From the NCBI RefSeq assembly GCF_030709675.1, contig NZ_JAUZQD010000029.1, forward strand, positions 1-64,000: a DNA stretch of 64,000 nucleotides, given 5' to 3'. The notes below the pieces were generated by a model, which was not told where the DNA came from, searched no databases, and worked only from the letters and a program-made list of their open reading frames with translations. Position numbers and translations under genes: made by a program. Positions 41,973-50,665 of this stretch are shown piece after piece. Each line of letters begins with the position of its first letter. Position 1 is the first letter of the stretch. This stretch comes from Symbioplanes lichenis (GTDB lineage: Bacteria > Actinomycetota > Actinomycetes > Mycobacteriales > Micromonosporaceae).

Positions 41973-44093
41973 GTGACAGAGCGTCCTAGCATTCCCGCCG
42001 TGCGACATTTGGGGGGACCGGACCACGCCGTGCCTGATCGGGCGGCTCCGGACGAGAGTGGACAAGCGGCGCCCGGGGGCGGGCTGCTGGCCGGGAAGCT
42101 GCGTGAATCGAGGAGCAGGGCCTTCGTGGGCCGGGGCGCCGAGCTGGCCGTGCTGCGGTCGGCGCTGGCGGGGGAGCCCGGCTCGGCGACGGTGTTCGTG
42201 CTGGTCGGGCCGGGGGGAGTGGGCAAGACCACGCTGCTGCGGCGCTTCGCGGACGAGGCCGAGGCGCTCGGGCGTACGGTCATCGGGGTCGACGGTGCCG
42301 CGATCGAGCCGGCGCCGGCCGCGTTCGAGGCCGCCGCCCACCAGGCGCTGGCCGAGCCGGCCGGGGTGCTGCTGATCGACGCCTTCGAGCGGTGCCAGGG
42401 GCTCGAGCTGTGGCTGCGCGACACGTTCCTGCCCCGGCTGCCGGCGGGGGTGCTGGTGGTCATCGCCGGGCGCCGGCCGCCGGACCCGCGGTGGACCGCC
42501 GACCTGGCCTGGTCGGAGCTGCTGCGCGTGATCGAGCTGCACGACTTCACCCGGGCCGAGGCCGTGGACCTGCTGACCCGCCGGGGCGTGCCGGAGCCGC
42601 TGCACGGGCCGGTCATCCGCTTCGCGGGCGGGCACCCGCTGGCGCTGAGCCTGGCCGCCGTGGTCGCGAGCCGCGCGGGCGCCGCCGGGCACTGGGAGCC
42701 CGGGCCCGACGTGCTGACCGCGCTGGTGCAGGAGCTGGCCGGCGCCGTGGAGTCCGACGCCCACCGGCTCGCCCTCGGCGTCCTCGCCCACGCGCCCAGC
42801 ACCACCGAGGACCTGCTGCGCGCGGTCGCCGGGGAGCGCGCCGCCGAGCTGTTCGACTGGCTCGGCGCCCAGCCGTTCACCGAGTCGCACGCCCGCGGGC
42901 TGACCGCCCACCGGGTCGTGCGCGGAGTGGTGGACCAGCACTTCCGGTGGCGGGACCCGTTCGGTTACGCGGCGATGCACCGGGCGATCGTGACTCACCT
43001 GGCCGAGCACGCGCGCCGGTCCACCGGCAGTGAGGCGGTCACCGCGGTGCGGGCGCTCTACCAGCTGATCAGCCCCGACCACACGGTGGCGCCCGAGCTC
43101 GAGGACGAGCACACCGGCGACTTCTACGCCGCGCCGCTGGCCCCGGCCGACGCGGAGGTGGTCGTGCGGCTCGCCCGCGAGTCCGGCGGCCCCGGCGCGG
43201 TGGACGTGGTCCGGCACTGGCTCGACCGGCAGCCGGAGGCGTTCCGGGTGTTCCGGCACTCCGGCGGCGGCGCCGTGGCGGCCAGCGGCGCGGCCCTGCT
43301 GCTCGAACGGCCCGACCCGGCGGATCTCGCCGCCGACCCGGCCGTCGCCACCGCCTGGCGTACCGTCGCCGGTCGCGGCCCGCGCCCGGGCGAGCGGATC
43401 TGCGTCTCGTGCTTCCTCTTCCCGGTGCACGGCCGCCCGCCCGGCGTCGACGGGCTGCTGCGCTTCACGATCGCCGAGGACTGGCTGCTGACCGAGCGGG
43501 TGGCCTGGTCCTTCGTGGTCGTCGCGGCGGACAGCCCGCTGGGCCCGCTGCTCGAGGTGGGCGGTTTCGCGCGGGCCGGGGAGCCGGTCCGGCTGGGCGG
43601 CACGACCTTCCAGCTGTACGGGCACGACTGGCGCGAGATGCCGTACGACGCGTGGATCTCCCAGCTCAGCGACATCGCCCTCTACGGACCGGCGGGGCGC
43701 CCGGGCACCGAGCAGGGCGAGCCCGTCCTGGGCCGGGCCGAGTTCGACGCCGCCGTCCGCGACGCCCTGCGCGCGTGGCACAACCGGCCCGCGTTTCTCG
43801 GCAACCCGCTGCTCGCCACGCGCCTGGTGACCGCCGGGGCGCGCGGCGAGCCCGAGGCGACCGAGCAGCGGCTGCGGGACCTGCTCGAGGAGACCGTCGA
43901 CGCGCTGCGCGAGGATCCACGGGAGAACAAACTGCACCGGGCGCTCGCCACGACGTACTTCCACAAGGTGCCCACCCAGGAGGCCGCCGCCGAACGGCTC
44001 GGTCTGCCCTTCAGCACCTATCGCCGGCACCTCACCCGGGGCCTCGACCGGGTCGCCGCGGCCCTGTGGGAACGCCGGTCGACCGCCCCGTGA
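41973..44093 (+). CDS. STAND-type ATPase regulator with sigma-like C-terminal helix-turn-helix
   Basis: The 706-residue cytoplasmic protein has an AAA/STAND ATPase at the N-terminus: Walker A VGPGGVGKTTLLRRF (about residues 79-93), Walker B VLLIDAFERCQ. A long middle region without recognised motifs follows. The last about 60 residues, TYFHKVPTQEAAAERLGLPF and STYRRHLTRGLDRVAAAL, form a region-4-like HTH. The arrangement suggests a transcription factor whose DNA binding is gated by nucleotide and an unknown signal; it lacks the LuxR signature. Start GTG 41973; a later GTG near 42001 is possible. Targets unknown. Confidence 0.75.
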   Translation: MTERPSIPAVRHLGGPDHAVPDRAAPDESGQAAPGGGLLAGKLRESRSRAFVGRGAELAVLRSALAGEPGSATVFVLVGPGGVGKTTLLRRFADEAEALGRTVIGVDGAAIEPAPAAFEAAAHQALAEPAGVLLIDAFERCQGLELWLRDTFLPRLPAGVLVVIAGRRPPDPRWTADLAWSELLRVIELHDFTRAEAVDLLTRRGVPEPLHGPVIRFAGGHPLALSLAAVVASRAGAAGHWEPGPDVLTALVQELAGAVESDAHRLALGVLAHAPSTTEDLLRAVAGERAAELFDWLGAQPFTESHARGLTAHRVVRGVVDQHFRWRDPFGYAAMHRAIVTHLAEHARRSTGSEAVTAVRALYQLISPDHTVAPELEDEHTGDFYAAPLAPADAEVVVRLARESGGPGAVDVVRHWLDRQPEAFRVFRHSGGGAVAASGAALLLERPDPADLAADPAVATAWRTVAGRGPRPGERICVSCFLFPVHGRPPGVDGLLRFTIAEDWLLTERVAWSFVVVAADSPLGPLLEVGGFARAGEPVRLGGTTFQLYGHDWREMPYDAWISQLSDIALYGPAGRPGTEQGEPVLGRAEFDAAVRDALRAWHNRPAFLGNPLLATRLVTAGARGEPEATEQRLRDLLEETVDALREDPRENKLHRALATTYFHKVPTQEAAAERLGLPFSTYRRHLTRGLDRVAAALWERRSTAP

Positions 44094-44272
44094 ACACTGT
44101 GTGTCATGGTCCTCTCTCGGAGCGCGGGTCCACGGAGTGGTCTTGGTAACAGTTTTGAGCTGGTGGGAGGGGTCGTGCCTTGGTGTCCGAAATGATCCCG
44201 TAACGCCCCCGCTATTCTTCTGACCGCTACCGACCGTCACGAGCGGGCCGGGGCGACGGGGAAGGGGCGGAG

Positions 44273-45010
44273 ATGCGGAACAGGTCGATCAAGGCGGGCG
44301 TGGCTGCCCTCGTGGTGGCCGGCGGGTTGCTCTCGGGCTGCGGCAGCACCGACAGCGGCACCAGCACGGCGCCCGGCGCGGCCGCCGCGCCGTCGGAGGA
44401 GGGCAACGGCGTCGCCGCGCTCGAGCCCGCCGAGATCCTGAGCCGCAGCAAGGCGGCGGTCGACAAGGCCGGGTCCTACACGCTGAGCGGCACCCTGCGC
44501 GGCGGCGGCCAGGAGTTCACCCTCGACCTGTCCGTGGGCGGCGACGACCTGGTCGGCAACATCCTCGTCGGCTCCGGCCGGGTGCAGCTGCTGCGCGCCC
44601 ACGGCCAGGAGTACGTGCGGCCCGACGCCGCGTTCCTGACGGCGACCGGCGCCAAGCGGCCCGCCGCCATGGTGGCCGAGCTCGGCGACAAGTGGGCCGC
44701 GGTGCCCGCGAGCAACCCGACCTACGCGAGCCTGTTCGCCCTGGCCGACGCCGACCAGCTGCTCACCGCCACCGGCACCCTGACCAAGGGCGAGGAGGGC
44801 GAGATCCACGGCTCCCCGGCGGTCGGCGTGGTCGACAGCGCCGACGGGGGCGTGCTCTATGTGGCGACCAGCGGCGAGCCGTACCCGCTGAGCCTGCAGG
44901 CCAAGGACCCGAAGGAGGGGTCGCTGACCTTCAGCGGCTTCGGGGCGACGGTGCAGGGCGCGACGCCGCCGGCGACCACGCAGGTCGTCGAGCTGTCCGA
45001 GCTGGGCTGA
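44273..45010 (+). CDS. Lipoprotein of LppX/LprG-like type (copy 1)
   Basis: A 245-residue exported lipoprotein: signal peptide with lipobox LLSGC (Cys23), a Ser/Thr/Gly/Ala linker, then a domain (about 50-245) with AVDKAGSYTLSGTL, VQLLRAHGQEYVRPD and YVATSGEPYPLSL. The fold is likely the half-barrel of mycobacterial LppX/LprG lipid carriers, judged from strand pattern. A paralogue with the same signal peptide and domain motifs lies at 50666-51439. GGAG immediately precedes the ATG. A short spacer separates it from the CopC gene. Confidence 0.75.
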   Translation: MRNRSIKAGVAALVVAGGLLSGCGSTDSGTSTAPGAAAAPSEEGNGVAALEPAEILSRSKAAVDKAGSYTLSGTLRGGGQEFTLDLSVGGDDLVGNILVGSGRVQLLRAHGQEYVRPDAAFLTATGAKRPAAMVAELGDKWAAVPASNPTYASLFALADADQLLTATGTLTKGEEGEIHGSPAVGVVDSADGGVLYVATSGEPYPLSLQAKDPKEGSLTFSGFGATVQGATPPATTQVVELSELG

Positions 45011-45084
45011 CCCGGTGCCCCGCGCCCCCGGGAAATTCTCGCGGGGCGCGGGAACTTTTCCGGGGCGGCGAGCGACCAGCCCAC

Positions 45085-45702
45085 GTGAGAAATCGACGCC
45101 GCCTCAGTCTCCTGCCGCTGATCCTGGCCGCCTGCGCCGCCCTCGTGCTGCCCGGCGCCCCCGCCTGGGCCCACGCCCAGCTCACCTCCTCGACTCCCGG
45201 GGAGGACGCCACGGTCAAGAAGGCGCCGGCCGAGATCACGCTCAAGTTCAGCGAGCGCCTCAACCCCGACTTCACCACGATCGTGCTGAGCGACGAGGCG
45301 AAGCGGAAGGTCGGCACGGACGGCCCCGAGGTCGACGGGCGCGAGGGCACGCTGACCCCGGCCGAGCCGCTGGCCAACGGGACGTACACGGTCGCGTACC
45401 GGGTGGTGTCGGTGGACGGGCACACCGTGCAGGGGTCCTACTCGTTCACCGTGGCCGATCCCGCCGCCACGGCCGCGCCGGTTCCCTCGTCGCTCCCGCT
45501 GACGCCCTCGTCCGCGGCTCCGGCGGTGTCGGCGGTGGCATCGGCCGGGCCGACCGCGCCGGCCACGGTGCCGCTGGCCGAGGAGTCGGACGACGACGGG
45601 GCCCCGGTAGGCGTACTTGTGGGGATCGGGATTGTCGCTCTGCTGCTCGTTGCCGGAGCCGGCTACTTCTGGCTGAGCCGCCGCCGCGGCCCGGCGGCTT
45701 GA
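45085..45702 (+). CDS. CopC-domain copper-binding membrane protein
   Basis: A 205-residue protein. The signal peptide ends AWA, leaving a mature N-terminal His (HAQLTSSTPGEDA), the usual copper ligand of CopC. The beta-sandwich continues with ITLKFSERLNPDFT, TYTVAYRVVSVDGHTVQGSY (with the second His ligand) and FTV. A Pro/Ala/Ser linker leads to a C-terminal transmembrane helix and an Arg-rich tail. It is extracytoplasmic, binding Cu(II) at the cell surface. Unlike many actinobacterial loci no CopD or YcnI gene adjoins. The GTG at 45085 gives the expected signal. Confidence 0.88.
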   Translation: MRNRRRLSLLPLILAACAALVLPGAPAWAHAQLTSSTPGEDATVKKAPAEITLKFSERLNPDFTTIVLSDEAKRKVGTDGPEVDGREGTLTPAEPLANGTYTVAYRVVSVDGHTVQGSYSFTVADPAATAAPVPSSLPLTPSSAAPAVSAVASAGPTAPATVPLAEESDDDGAPVGVLVGIGIVALLLVAGAGYFWLSRRRGPAA

Positions 45703-45812
45703 GTGCCCTGACCGGAGCGCATTTGCGACTGTTCGCGGCTCTTGCCAACATCGACGGTTCTCTTCGTCGTTCACGCCGAGAAACATGGGCGTAACGATTG
45801 AGGGAGGCAACG

Positions 45813-47057
45813 ATGCCAGCCAACAGAGCAGTCGTGTACGAGGGCCCGGGCCGCGTCGAGGTGCGCGAGATCGACTATCCGGCGTACGAGATGAAGGACG
45901 GCCCCGGCGTCAACAAGGCCAACATCGGGCGGCGCACCCCGCACGGCGCGATCCTGCGCACGGTCGCCACCAACATCTGCGGCAGCGACCAGCACATGGT
46001 CCGCGGGCGCACCACCGCGCCGGAGGGCCTGGTCCTCGGGCACGAGATCACCGGCGAGGTCATCGACGTCGGCTCCGACGTCGAGTACGTCAAGGTGGGC
46101 GACATCTGCTCGGTGCCGTTCAACATCGCGTGCGGCCGGTGCCGCAACTGCAAGGAGGGCAAGACCGGCGTCTGCCTCAACGTCAACCCCGACCGACCGG
46201 GCTCCGCCTACGGGTACGTGGACATGGGCGGCTGGGTCGGCGGACAGGCCGACTACGTCATGGTGCCGTACGCCGACTGGAACCTGCTCCGCTTCCCCGA
46301 CCGCGACCAGGCGCTCGAGAAGATCCTCGACCTGGCGATGCTGACCGACATCTTCCCGACCGGGTACCACGGTTGTGTGTCCGCGGGCGTGACGACGGGA
46401 TCCACCGTGTACATCGCCGGCGCCGGGCCGGTCGGGCTCGCGGCGGCCACCTCGGCGTGGCTGCTCGGCGCGGCGGTGGTCATCGTCGGCGACCTCAACG
46501 AGGAGCGGCTGGCCCAGGCGCGCAGCTTCGGATGCGAGACCGTGGACGTGTCCAAGGGCAGCCCGAGCGAGCAGGTGCAGCAGATCCTCGGCCGGTCCGC
46601 CCCCGCGATCGGCCAGCCGCTGGTCGACTCGGCCGTCGACGCGGTCGGCTTCGAGGCGCGCGGGCACGGCGCCGACGCGAGGACCGAGATGCCGGCGACC
46701 GTGCTCAACTCGCTGATGGACCTCACGCGCGCGGGCGGGGCCATCGGCGTCCCCGGCCTCTATGTGACCGGCGACCCGGGCGGCGTGGACGAGGCGGCCA
46801 AGGTGGGATCCCTGTCGCTGCGGCTGGGACTCGGCTGGGCCAAGTCGCACTCCTTCGTCACCGGTCAGTGCCCGGTCATGAAGTACAACCGCAACCTCAT
46901 GATGGCGATCCTGCACGACCGGGTGAGCATCGCGAAGAACGTCAACGCCACCGCGATCCCGCTCGACCAGGCCCCGCAGGGATACCGCGACTTCGACCAG
47001 GGCGCCGCCCGCAAGTACGTCCTCGACCCGCACGGCCTCACGAAACGCGCGAGCTGA
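45813..47057 (+). CDS. fdhA: Glutathione-independent formaldehyde dehydrogenase-like zinc enzyme
   Basis: The 414-residue MDR dehydrogenase oxidises formaldehyde to formate with tightly bound NAD. Catalytic zinc ligands are in NICGSDQHM and LGHEITGEV, structural zinc in CGRCRNCKEGKTGVC, and the NAD loop is IAGAGPVGLAAA. The long N-terminal loop (MKDGPGVNKANIGRRTPHGA) and total length match the Pseudomonas-type FdhA/formaldehyde dismutase subgroup. The ATG at 45813 is preferred to the TTG at 45798 because GGGAGG lies 5 nt before it. Followed by pobA after 40 bp, possibly in a joint role in aromatic degradation. Confidence 0.88.
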   Translation: MPANRAVVYEGPGRVEVREIDYPAYEMKDGPGVNKANIGRRTPHGAILRTVATNICGSDQHMVRGRTTAPEGLVLGHEITGEVIDVGSDVEYVKVGDICSVPFNIACGRCRNCKEGKTGVCLNVNPDRPGSAYGYVDMGGWVGGQADYVMVPYADWNLLRFPDRDQALEKILDLAMLTDIFPTGYHGCVSAGVTTGSTVYIAGAGPVGLAAATSAWLLGAAVVIVGDLNEERLAQARSFGCETVDVSKGSPSEQVQQILGRSAPAIGQPLVDSAVDAVGFEARGHGADARTEMPATVLNSLMDLTRAGGAIGVPGLYVTGDPGGVDEAAKVGSLSLRLGLGWAKSHSFVTGQCPVMKYNRNLMMAILHDRVSIAKNVNATAIPLDQAPQGYRDFDQGAARKYVLDPHGLTKRAS

Positions 47058-47065
47058 CGGCACTG

Positions 47066-47098
47066 CGCGCCCACCGTCCATACAGTACGGTGGGCGCG
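47066..47098. promoter_or_regulatory. Inverted repeat at the pobA start; possible leaderless promoter
   Basis: A perfect 12-bp inverted repeat, CGCGCCCACCGT (47066-47077) and its complement (47087-47098), with a 9-nt loop abuts the GTG of pobA. TACGGT (47086-47091) lies six bases before the GTG, the spacing of actinobacterial leaderless promoters. It may serve as operator, as terminator for fdhA, or both. Confidence 0.5.
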
Positions 47099-48294
47099 TG
47101 GCCGAGCCCGTACGCGAAGCAACACAGGTGGTGATCATCGGCGCGGGACCCGCCGGGCTGACCCTGGCCGCGCTCCTGCGCCGCGAGGGGGTCCGATCCG
47201 TGGTCCTGGAGATCCGCGAGCGCGCCCATCTGGAGCAGCGCCGGCGGGCCGGGATCCTCGACCATCCCGGCGCGCAGATCTTCACCGAGTACGGCCTCGC
47301 CGACCAGGTCCTCGCCGACGCGCCCGTCGAGAGCAAGGCCGAGTACCGCCTCGACGGCGTGAGCCGCCTCTTCGACACCCCGGCCGTGGCGGGCGGGCGC
47401 CCGGGCCGGATGGTGCCCCAGCAGCTGCTCGTGCGGCGCCTGCTCGCCGTGTCCGAGCAGGAGGGCGGTGACCTGCGCTTCGCCGCCGCCGACGTCACCC
47501 CGCACGACCTCGCGAGCGACCGGCCGCGCGTCACCTATCGCGACGCGGACGGTGTCACCCACGAGATCACCTGCGCCTATGTGGCCGGCTGCGACGGCTT
47601 CCACGGCGTGTCCCGGCGCAGCGTGCCCGACGGGTTCCTCACCGAGTACACCCACGACCACGGCATCGGCTGGCTGACCCTGATGGCCGCGTCGCCCGCC
47701 CCCAAGTACCCGCTCTTCGCCATCAGCCGCCACGGCTACGCCGCCCAGTACGCCCGCGGCCCGCACAACAGCCGCTTCTACCTGCAATATCACCTCGGCA
47801 CCGACCACCCGCGGCAGTGGTCCGACGAGCACATCTGGCAGCAGCTGCGCCTGCGCCTGGGCGACCGGTCGCTGCCGGCCGGCGCCATCACCGAGCGCGA
47901 GCTGGTCGAGATGCGCAGCTACGTCGCCGAGCCCATGACCTACGGGCGCCTGCACCTGGCCGGCGACGCCGCGCACATCATCACGCCGATGGGCGCCAAG
48001 GGCATGAACCTCGCCCTGGCCGACGCGTACGTGCTGGCCAAGGCGCTGCGGGCGGCGCTGTGCGACGGGGACGAGAGCCCGCTCGCGGCGTACTCGTCGA
48101 CCTGCCTGCGCCGCACGTGGAACTACCAGGACTTCTCCAAGTGGTTCAGCGAGATGGTCCACGACGCGGGCGACGACACGGCGGCGGGCCCCTTCCGCCG
48201 CAAGCTGGCCCTGGCCCGGCTCGAACGGCTCTTCACCTCCGGGCCGGCGGCCGCCGCCTTCGCCGACATGCAGGTGGGCATTCCGCTGCCATGA
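47098..48294 (+). CDS. pobA: 4-hydroxybenzoate 3-monooxygenase
   Basis: A 398-residue FAD monooxygenase turning 4-hydroxybenzoate into protocatechuate with NAD(P)H and oxygen. The FAD motif is VVIIGAGPAGLTLAALL, the GD motif HLAGDAAHIITPMGAKGMNL, and the intermediate CDGFHGVSRRSVP matches PobA. Length is the family norm. Start GTG 47098, apparently with no ribosome-binding site. Its TGA is directly followed, with no spacer, by the stop of the convergent LysR gene. It sits 40 bp after fdhA; no protocatechuate dioxygenase is in the window. Confidence 0.92.
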   Translation: MAEPVREATQVVIIGAGPAGLTLAALLRREGVRSVVLEIRERAHLEQRRRAGILDHPGAQIFTEYGLADQVLADAPVESKAEYRLDGVSRLFDTPAVAGGRPGRMVPQQLLVRRLLAVSEQEGGDLRFAAADVTPHDLASDRPRVTYRDADGVTHEITCAYVAGCDGFHGVSRRSVPDGFLTEYTHDHGIGWLTLMAASPAPKYPLFAISRHGYAAQYARGPHNSRFYLQYHLGTDHPRQWSDEHIWQQLRLRLGDRSLPAGAITERELVEMRSYVAEPMTYGRLHLAGDAAHIITPMGAKGMNLALADAYVLAKALRAALCDGDESPLAAYSSTCLRRTWNYQDFSKWFSEMVHDAGDDTAAGPFRRKLALARLERLFTSGPAAAAFADMQVGIPLP

Positions 48295-49179
48295 TCACGG
48301 GCCCGCGGTGAGGTGGCGGCGCAGCGTATCCAGGGCCGGGTGTTTGTTGTCCCGGTGCCAGATCAGTGAATGCGGATAGACCGGCGTGGGATCCACGATC
48401 GGGATGCGGCGCAGGTCGTGCCCCGCGGGCCACACCAGGCGGGTGTGCTCGCCCAGGAAGGTCGCCAGGGCCGGGGTGTCGGCCACGGTGTCGAGCAGCG
48501 CGTCCGAGCCGAAGTTGGGTCCCGTCGCCTCGATCGTGAGTCCATGCTCGGCCTGCAGGGCGGCATAGAAGGCGGCCCACTCGGTGCCGGGAGTGAGGCC
48601 CGGCATCCAGATGCGGTGCCCGGCGAGCGCGCTCAGGGTGACCGATCGTGCGGCCGCGAGCGCGTGCGCCGGGCCGGTGAGCAGCTGCAACGGCTCGTCG
48701 AGCACGCGGACGGAGTCGATCTCGGCGGGCAGCGGATGGCCCGGCATGTCCACGGCCCGGAACGACGCGTCGATCGTGCCGCCGCGCAGGGCCGCCACGG
48801 CCGCCCCGACATCGAGGAGCGTCACCACCGTCAGGCCGACCTCGGGGTGCGTACGGTGGAAGGCGCGCAGCATCCCCGAGGTCGCCAGCCGTGAGGCGAT
48901 CACGTCGACCCGCAACGGGCGGCGGCCCGGATGCACGGAGGCGGAGGCGCGCTCGCCGACGGCCAGCAGCTCGCGGGCGTGCGGCAGGAACGCCTGGCCG
49001 TCGATGGTCAGCTCGGCGCCCCGCGGCGTACGGGTGAACAGCCGCACGCCCAGCGCCCGCTCGAGCGCGGCGACCCGCTTGGACACGGCCTGCTGGGTGA
49101 TCGCCAGCTCGTCCGCGGCGTCCTGGAAGCGGCCGGCGTCCACGGCGGCGACGAAGGTGCGTACGGCGTCGAGATCCAT
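48295..49179 (-). CDS. LysR family transcriptional regulator
   Basis: A 294-residue regulator. The N-terminal HTH is LDAVRTFVAAVDAGRFQDAA, then ITQQAVSKRVAALERALG and LFTRTPRGAELT. The C-terminal effector domain is a type II binding fold. The ATG at 49179 starts exactly at the HTH; upstream TTG 49194 overlaps a palindrome. It is divergent from the MFS gene, the usual sign that it controls that gene in response to a small molecule. It also abuts pobA convergently, so a role in aromatic response is possible but not shown. Confidence 0.88.
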   Translation of the reverse strand: MDLDAVRTFVAAVDAGRFQDAADELAITQQAVSKRVAALERALGVRLFTRTPRGAELTIDGQAFLPHARELLAVGERASASVHPGRRPLRVDVIASRLATSGMLRAFHRTHPEVGLTVVTLLDVGAAVAALRGGTIDASFRAVDMPGHPLPAEIDSVRVLDEPLQLLTGPAHALAAARSVTLSALAGHRIWMPGLTPGTEWAAFYAALQAEHGLTIEATGPNFGSDALLDTVADTPALATFLGEHTRLVWPAGHDLRRIPIVDPTPVYPHSLIWHRDNKHPALDTLRRHLTAGP

Positions 49180-49244
49180 GGGACAGTTGTACAACCGCGG
49201 GTTGTGCGCCGGTTGTTTGATCTCCCGGGCCTCCGGCTGCTTGC
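49180..49244. promoter_or_regulatory. Divergent LysR-type operator
   Basis: The palindrome GTTGTACAAC (49185-49194) is followed by two more GTTGT half-sites (near 49200 and 49211). Repeated half-sites at roughly 10-15 bp steps are typical of LysR recognition and activation sites. Both promoters must lie in these 65 bp. Confidence 0.55.
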
Positions 49245-50435
49245 ATGCTCGGCGTGGACAGACGGTTCCGGTGGCTGTGGGCCGCGTACGCGGTGAGTAC
49301 CTTCGGCACGTGGCTCGGCTTCGGCGCGTTCGCCCTGATCGCCGTGCTGGTCCTGCGGGCCGGGCCGAGCGAGGTGGCGTTGCTGGCCGCCACCGGGCCG
49401 GCCGCCGGGGTGCTCGTCGCGGTGCTGCTCGGCCCGTCGATCGAGGCCCGCCAAAAGCGGCCGGTCATGGTGACGGCGGACCTGGTCCGGTGCGCCGCCC
49501 TGGCCAGCGTGCCCGCCGCGTACACCTTGGGGTGGTTGACCCTGCCCCACCTCGTGGCCGTGTCGATCGTCACCGCCGCCGCCGACATCGCGTTCAAGGC
49601 GGCGAGCGGGGCCTTCCTGCGGAGCCTGGTGCCCCGGGACGCCCTGCTCGCCGCGAGCGGACGGCTCGAGGCCACCACCTGGGCGGCGACGCTGGCCGGA
49701 CCGCCGCTGGGCACGGCCGCGATCGGGCTGCTCGGGCCGGTGGTGACCGTGGCGGCCGACGCGGTGAGCTATCTGCTGTCGGCGCTGGGCCTGCGGGCTG
49801 TCCGATCTGCGGAGGAGGTGGTTCAGCGGCACCCCGCCGGATCCCTGGGGGAGGGTTGGCGATACATCCTGCGGCACCGTGACCTGCGGCTGCTCTTCGC
49901 CAACACGGTCGCGGTCAACGGCCTGATCATGGCGACCTCCCCGCTGCTCGCCGTCCTGCTGCTCGGCCGGCTCGGCTTCGCGCCGTGGCAGTACGGCCTG
50001 GCCTTCGGCGCGCCCTGCCTCGGCGGCCTGCTCGGCTCCCGGCTGGCGCCGCGGCTGGTCGCCCGGTTCGGCCGCGGGCGGGTGCTGCGGACGGCCGGGG
50101 TCCTCCGCGCGTGCTGGTCGCTCGGGCTGGCCTTCCCCGGTCCGGGCGCCGGCGGGCTGGTCCTGGTCCTCGCCGTCCAGTTCGCCCTGGTCACCTGCAT
50201 GGGCGTCTTCAACCCGGTCTTCGCCACCGAGCGCCTCGAGCGCATCGCCCCGGACCGGATCGCCCGCACGCTGACCGCGTGGTCGGTCTCCAGCAGCGCC
50301 GCCATCGCCGCCCTGACCCTGCTGTGGGGCCGGCTCGCGGACGTGGCCGGCCTGCGCACCGCCATCGCCGCCGCCGGCATGATCCTGCTCGCCACGCCGC
50401 TGTTCCTCGTCAAGCTGCGCGCGGGCGAGTCCTGA
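49245..50435 (+). CDS. MFS transporter, likely efflux pump
   Basis: The 396-residue membrane protein has about 12 hydrophobic helices and begins RRFRWLWAAYAVSTFGTWLG, as in the MFS_3-like (enterobactin exporter) class. The intracellular loop LGPSIEARQKRPVMVTADL corresponds to MFS motif A. A charged loop near the middle (RHRDLRLLFANTVAVN) joins the two halves. Probable drug or metabolite efflux controlled by the divergent LysR regulator. The ATG at 49245 or the GTG at 49254 is the start. Confidence 0.87.
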   Translation: MLGVDRRFRWLWAAYAVSTFGTWLGFGAFALIAVLVLRAGPSEVALLAATGPAAGVLVAVLLGPSIEARQKRPVMVTADLVRCAALASVPAAYTLGWLTLPHLVAVSIVTAAADIAFKAASGAFLRSLVPRDALLAASGRLEATTWAATLAGPPLGTAAIGLLGPVVTVAADAVSYLLSALGLRAVRSAEEVVQRHPAGSLGEGWRYILRHRDLRLLFANTVAVNGLIMATSPLLAVLLLGRLGFAPWQYGLAFGAPCLGGLLGSRLAPRLVARFGRGRVLRTAGVLRACWSLGLAFPGPGAGGLVLVLAVQFALVTCMGVFNPVFATERLERIAPDRIARTLTAWSVSSSAAIAALTLLWGRLADVAGLRTAIAAAGMILLATPLFLVKLRAGES

Positions 50436-50440
50436 TCGTC

Positions 50441-50537
50441 CGGCGGCCGCACGGTCGCCTTCACCGCCGCCGACATGCCCGAGGCCTACCGCCTCATTCT
50501 GCTTCTCGTTCAGCTCGCCGCCATCAAGACTCCCTGA
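50441..50537 (+). pseudogene. Short coding remnant
   Basis: One frame encodes GRTVAFTAADMPEAYRLI and then LLLVQLAAIKTP before a stop at 50535. Codon bias is good, but there is no start or further upstream similarity because the MFS stop intervenes. It looks like the 3' end of a lost gene. Family not recognised. Confidence 0.3.
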
Positions 50538-50665
50538 CCTCGTCGACTACACGACAGTGGCTCGATAGGGGGAGGTACGGGGATGCGGCCGCCCGCTATG
50601 GTGAGCGCTCCCCGGGCCGCTGTGGCCGGCCGGGGATCCACGGGCGGGCGGAAAGGGACACTCTC

